Assembly: GCF_037042905.1 (NCBI RefSeq)
Contig: NC_087249.1
Span: 52,358,901-52,422,900 of the forward strand
Reading direction: 5' to 3'
Length of the DNA: 64,000 bases
DNA from: Lytechinus pictus
Lineage: Eukaryota; Echinodermata; Echinoidea; Temnopleuroida; Toxopneustidae
The notes beneath the pieces are model-generated. The model saw only the letters and a list, made by a program, of their open reading frames with translations. It was not told the origin of the DNA and made no database searches. Below are positions 59,426 through 64,000 of this stretch, piece after piece (the stretch's first letter is position 1; every line of letters starts with the position of its first letter). The position numbers and the translations under genes are program-made.

Positions 59426-61691
59426 GACATTAAGGCCATGACCTAGGGTGGCATTAGATAGTTTGAAAAGTTTAGAATATAGGCCTATTGGTATACATAT
59501 AGTATTACAATATTTTCTGTGTGACTCTCTGACTATGGAAAGTTTATTTTCATTTTACAATGTCATGAAAATATCTTCTATTCCCTTAAAGATCATTGTT
59601 GATTTGGATACACTATATATCTTTCATTAAAACCCATCTATCATGGCTTCCCAATGGAAATAGAAAAAGTGGCCACTGGAGAGTGCATATAGGCATGTCA
59701 ATGGGGAGACAATTTTATAGACTGGTGGCCTCTATTAAAAAATAGGTTTGACTGTATATTCATGTGCAATATTTAGCCTAATTGTAGACCCTACTATCAA
59801 GACAATCTTTACATGAGAATAACGGGTATTCTCTGCAAGATGTGGGTTGTTGGAGGTTATTCACACTTATCTTGATATTTTTTTTTATTCTAGCCCCCCC
59901 CCCCCACCACATCATAAGTTTAAAACTTACTAACTTTGCTATTCATGAATATTCTCATTTAATTTTGAATGGCTGTTGAGCTCTAAGCTCTGTTACCATT
60001 ACAAAGTATCATTTAACTCTGGATAATTTTTTTTATAATTTGGAAACTTCATATTTCTTCTTTTTGTAAGGTCATCTGTTACTTCAATGAATAGAGAGCA
60101 ATTTATCAATCTCCAACAACCTTTTATAACTATAGATACCATTCTATTCTTGATCACCCTGAAAGGTTATAGAGAGATAACAGAACAAATATAGAGAGAG
60201 GTTATCAGATAATGAAAGAAAGGCATCTGCATTCTTCGTCTATGAATCTGAAAAATGTGTAAAGGATTTAAATTGTTTGTAATTTTCTGTTTTGTATTCC
60301 TTTGGTTCAGGGATATTTACTATCTTTTTGTTTGAGATTTTTTATCGGATCAATTGGTCCAAAATCAGAAATTAAGTAAAGAAATTTCATTGAATTAATA
60401 TTCCTTTATCACAATAAACTAAATCAACAATAAAAAGTGAAATAGATACCCATTATTTTAGTGTTTTTGACACCCTTATTACGTTACGTACCTAACATGC
60501 CCTATCTTGAAAAAGACATCCTTTTTACATGTTTTTTGGGTCGCGCATGGTATCCACTCGTCAATGTAAGTGCCCCCCCCCCCCGGGTCCTATTGATAGG
60601 CCGACGTGTAAATGCCCCTCTCAGTGGCCTTGGATATTTTTTATGTTCAATTTTTTTTTCAAATTTGTACAGAAATGTGGACTACACAAAAGTGGCATTG
60701 CCCTGAAAATAATTGAAATTTCAAATGCCTGATTGTATTGCTTGTACAATGAATTCGTGTCTGAATGCTGGCTGAAAATATAATCATTTTAATAGGCTTC
60801 CAGACCTTGCCTTACTAACAATTATGTCGGTGTCTGCAATGGCAACTGAGAGGGCCTCAATAGGCCTTCATGTGTAGAAACTTGAGCATGAAAACATACA
60901 CTATATCCATTTTTCTGTGCTTTATTTTTTCTTCTTCAGATATCTAGGGATAATAGACAAAAATGATGTGATATATTCCCTTGAAAAAGTTAGTGTATCA
61001 GATCCCAATGCTAAGAAGCGATTAGGTCATTCAGGGAAAAGTTATTCTTGAGCCGTCTCCTTTCATAGTCCTGAATAGCTTACAGATTTCACTTACAGTG
61101 ACTCCTCCTTAAAGGGAAGCCTTTGACATAAAGTGTATCAAGAATTCTCTGAATTCTCTTAAATGCAACCTGAGAAGGATAATCATCATTATCTAAGAGG
61201 GTGTCATCAATCAAATGCTTTGAAAGAAAGACAAAACTCAATGGTGTCTTTTCTCAGTTTGATAATGTATATCACTAGTAGAGTACCAAGGCATTGATGT
61301 CACAATATGTTCTTCCCTATTTTAAAGCTTACAAATTGTTACTATGAAAGGATAATGACAGTCCTCTACAAATTTCAAGACCTTCCATTAGAAGTATTCC
61401 TAAAACCGATGTGTGGATTGTGATTGATGAACAATAGAGGTGAAACCTTGATCACATATAACAGGCCCAATGATAGACTATGATGAAGACTGTCCTGGTC
61501 CCCATAATATCAAAGGTGAGCGATTAATCATTATTGAAATGGCCTATTAAGATCATTGTTGCTTGTGCATTTTGCTCAGAAGACTGACTAGGAACCAATT
61601 ACAACTGTTCTTTCAAATTGGCGATTGATCGTTAACCTTTGTGTTACGGGGCCCTGGTCCTTGATATCAACAAGTGGAACGCCTCTGGCAG
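59426..61691. other. Probable KLHL8 intron; partial dispersed repeat at 60536-60600
   Basis: AT-rich. At 60536-60600 the 'gtcgcgcatggtatccactc' end recurs, followed by a C14 tract. A MITE end-like 'aacctttgtgttacggggccc' is at about 61633-61653. Confidence 0.4.
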
Positions 61692-62823
61692 TCTCGCCTG
61701 CATTACGCGATTTAATATAGCAGCAGTGCTAACTTTGAAAACTACTATAAAATAATCATTAACAAAAACACCATTCATATAATGATATAATACCACGTTC
61801 ATTGACCATAAACATTTGAACGGTGACTTACACTGTAAGACTTGTCAACTACACCCATGTCCACATTTCATTCACTCTATCCATAAACTTTCAAAGTTAT
61901 GATGGCAATTCAACAATTACCCCAACATGGCCTAAGTTTATTGACCTCAACTGACCTTTGACCTTGGTTTTGTGACCTGAAACTCACAGGGGAGTTCAGT
62001 GATACTTCATTACTCTTATATCCCAAGTTTTATGAACTAGATCCATAAACTTTCAGAGTTAGGGTGGTAATTTAACAAATACCCCCAACAAGGCCAAAGT
62101 TCATTGACCATGGTCATGTGACCTGAAACTCGCACAGGATATTCAGTGGTACTTGATTAACCTAATGTCTAAATTTCATGAACTAGATCCATACATTTTC
62201 AAAGTTATGATGGTAATTCAACAAATACCCCCAGCTTGGCCAAAGTTCATTGACCCTAAATGACCTTTGACCTTGGTCATGTGACCTGAAACTCAGGTAG
62301 GATGTTCATTAATACTTGATTAACCTTAAGTTATATCCAAGTTTCATGAACTAGATCCATAAATTTTCAGTTGTGATAGTAATTCAACAAATACCCCCAA
62401 CTTGACAAAAGTTCATTGACCCTAAATGACCTTGGTCACGTGACCTGAAACTCGAGCAGGATGTTCACTAATACTTGATTAACCTTATGCCCAAGTTTCA
62501 TGAACTAGGTCCATATACTTTCTAAGTTATTATGTCATTTCAAAACTTAACCTTCGGTTAAGATTTTGAAAATAATTCTCCCAACATGGTCTAAGTTCAT
62601 TGACCCTAAATGACCTTTGACCTTGGGCATGTGACCTGAAACTCAGGCAGGATGTTGTGTTATACTTGATTAACCTTATGTCCAAGTTTCATGAACTAGG
62701 TCCATATACTTTTTAAGTTATGATGTCATATCAAAAACTTAACCTTAGGTTAAGATTTGATGTTGACGCCGTCGCCGTTGGAAAAGCGGCGCCTATAGTC
62801 TCGCTCTGCTATGCAGGCGAGAC
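61692..62823. mobile_element. ~1.1-kb element with GTCTCGCCTGCAT ends and internal tandem repeats
   Basis: Left GTCTCGCCTGCAT, right ATGCAGGCGAGAC. Between them a unit of roughly 150-180 bases ('tcatgtgacctgaaactc', 'gatacttgattaacctta', 'gtttcatgaactagatccata', 'ttcaacaaatacccccaac', 'aaagttcattgaccctaaatg') is repeated about five times. No protein is encoded. Confidence 0.75.
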
Positions 62824-63197
62824 AATAAAAACTTGATCCAAAAAATGCGCTTTTATAGTCGATCAAAACATAAGGATTTTAATCGCTCGCTCGTGAGTTA
62901 TAACAGTCATTGCATTTTTTAAAAGTTTGTTTCAATTAAATGGGACTATATATTATCAATAATTTACTACTGCTTTTAGTATTAATACTACCAGCCTTAT
63001 GGAGCAAAATGTGAATATGGGTATATCAAACCATTCCAATACCATATTTTTCGGTCATAGAGACAAAATAGTAGGCCCTTCTGTTTTTCTTAATATTATT
63101 TAAAACAAAACCAAACTTTTATCTTGACAAAAAACAGAAATATGCATGTCAAAAATAAAAATGAGCTATTTGCAGACTTAGTTGCCAGAGACAGCTC
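62824..63197. other. AT-rich sequence, nothing recognised
   Basis: No recognisable exon, RNA or repeat. Confidence 0.35.
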
Positions 63198-63424
63198 CAG
63201 GGCCCCATCTTACAAAGAGTTACGATTGATCCGATCAACCTCAACTAACCTTTTCTACACAAAGTTTGCACAATATCCATTGTTAACAAAAAGCACACAA
63301 AATTTTCAAGAAAACAATGAATGTATTAAAGAATACCCAACATAGAAATTATTTTGAACAAAATTGCTGGCTTTCCTTAGTTGTGGTTGATCAGATCAAT
63401 CGTAACTCTTTGTAAGATGGGGTC
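63198..63424. mobile_element. ~227-bp MITE with ~38-bp inverted ends
   Basis: GGGCCCCATCTTACAAAGAG at the left, and CTCTTTGTAAGATGGGGTC at the right; 'ttacgattgatccgatcaacc' is matched by 'tggttgatcagatcaatcgtaa'. No clear target duplication. Confidence 0.75.
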
Positions 63425-63764
63425 TAGGATTTCTTTAAAGATGGGGCACATGGGGGCACACATACTTGTTTTGGGGGAATATACCTTTGTGATCTTTGAC
63501 CTTGATACCCCCCCCCCCCCCCGAACAAATAAGAACATCCTCACTCCTCTAAGGATACTTGGATACATCTTTCCTTATTGTCAGAACAACAAATGGGGAC
63601 CGGAGGACGGTCCGACAGATAAACCAATAAGAGGGACTTCATTATTACACCTGAAGCCTACAGAATACAAGAAAGGAACATGCAACTTAAAAAATAATAA
63701 ATAAAGGGGGTATCTATCATAAATCAGAGGTAAATATGCTTTTCACACTGCACATATTTTCCTT
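63425..63764. other. Sequence with a C16 tract, nothing else recognised
   Basis: A poly-C tract near 63508. No coding exon recognised. Confidence 0.35.
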
Positions 63765-63822
63765 AACCCCAGGAAATTGGTGGGGCTGAGGGGGGTCTTA
63801 GCCCCACCAATTTCCCAGGGTT
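63765..63822. repeat. Hairpin with 23-bp arms
   Basis: Arms AACCCCAGGAAATTGGTGGG... (63765-63787) and its complement (63800-63822) match at 22 of 23 positions, with a 12-base G-rich loop. Confidence 0.8.
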
Positions 63823-63941
63823 ATGCTTAGCCTACTTCAGTTTCATACTACGTTTTTAATAGCTAAGTGGGCTAGCAAGGTAAATAGGACGGTACTATCT
63901 GGCCCTGCAAAACAACATGGTTAGCTGGCTTATTGCGGTGC

Positions 63942-63963
63942 TAGCACCACAATTGTGGTGCTA
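63942..63963. repeat. 22-bp perfect palindrome
   Basis: The core AGCACCACAATTGTGGTGCT, flanked by T and A, reads identically on both strands with no spacer. Confidence 0.85.
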
Positions 63964-64000
63964 AGGGATGCACTGTGAAACAAAACCAGGCTAAGGAAAA

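Noticed and set aside
58427-64000. BTB/BACK exons of the KLHL8-like gene within the window
   Set aside because: No minus-strand frame resembling BTB or BACK was found; they are expected beyond the right edge.

Overview
This is a eukaryotic, metazoan window: multi-exon genes with GT-AG introns and many short non-autonomous mobile elements. The proteins are animal families with bilaterian orthologues. The repeat landscape (very many long poly-G/poly-C tracts, ACATGTA-rich AT introns, palindromic MITEs, tRNA-derived SINEs, a giant foldback element) looks echinoderm, most likely sea urchin. The species call is inference.

Three recognisable genes account for nearly all coding sequence. (1) 592-6605, plus: a complete TMEM184 (TMEM184C-like) membrane protein of 510 aa in 8 exons, one of them 37 nt. 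(2) 14698-21194, plus: a complete ELMOD1/2-type ELMO-domain protein of 300 aa in 8 exons, including a 25-nt microexon beside the presumed catalytic arginine motif. (3) 49357-58426, minus: the 3' part of a kelch-like gene closest to KLHL8. Six exons encode the whole six-bladed propeller and the C-terminus; the BTB and BACK exons lie beyond the right edge. All splice phases were checked by hand and close. A fourth, tentative plus-strand gene (exons at 39682-39804, 40292-40373 and 43672-43697) has consistent phases but no recognised family. A Glu/Gln-rich reading frame on the minus strand (8177-9241) is split by a TTAA-flanked MITE.

Layout: 0.6-7.4 kb TMEM184; 8-9.5 kb E/Q-rich frame plus MITE; 10.4-10.8 kb CpG-rich candidate promoter; 10.9-14.5 kb repeats; 14.7-21.2 kb ELMOD with a CR1/L2-like LINE fragment in an intron; 22.6-27.6 kb a 4.9-kb near-symmetric foldback element built from ~210-bp units; 29-31 kb poly-C element, degenerate tandem repeat and SINE; 32.5-35.9 kb nested DNA elements; 36-49 kb mostly intergenic with MITEs, SINEs and the tentative gene; 49.4-58.4 kb KLHL8-like gene with MITEs, an RTE-like LINE fragment and a second copy of the 2.3-kb element; 58.4-64 kb probable KLHL8 intron with a tandem-repeat element and palindromes.

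The genes are not an operon and have unrelated roles: membrane protein, Arf-family GAP, and Cullin-3 substrate adaptor. From memory, the human relatives TMEM184C, ELMOD2 and KLHL8 are all on chromosome 4q, so the grouping may be old linkage. The most novel content is mobile: a DNA element family with GGGCATTTTCAC ends, 4-bp target duplications and arrays of a TAATGTCAGTTACC motif (three copies here), and the large foldback element.
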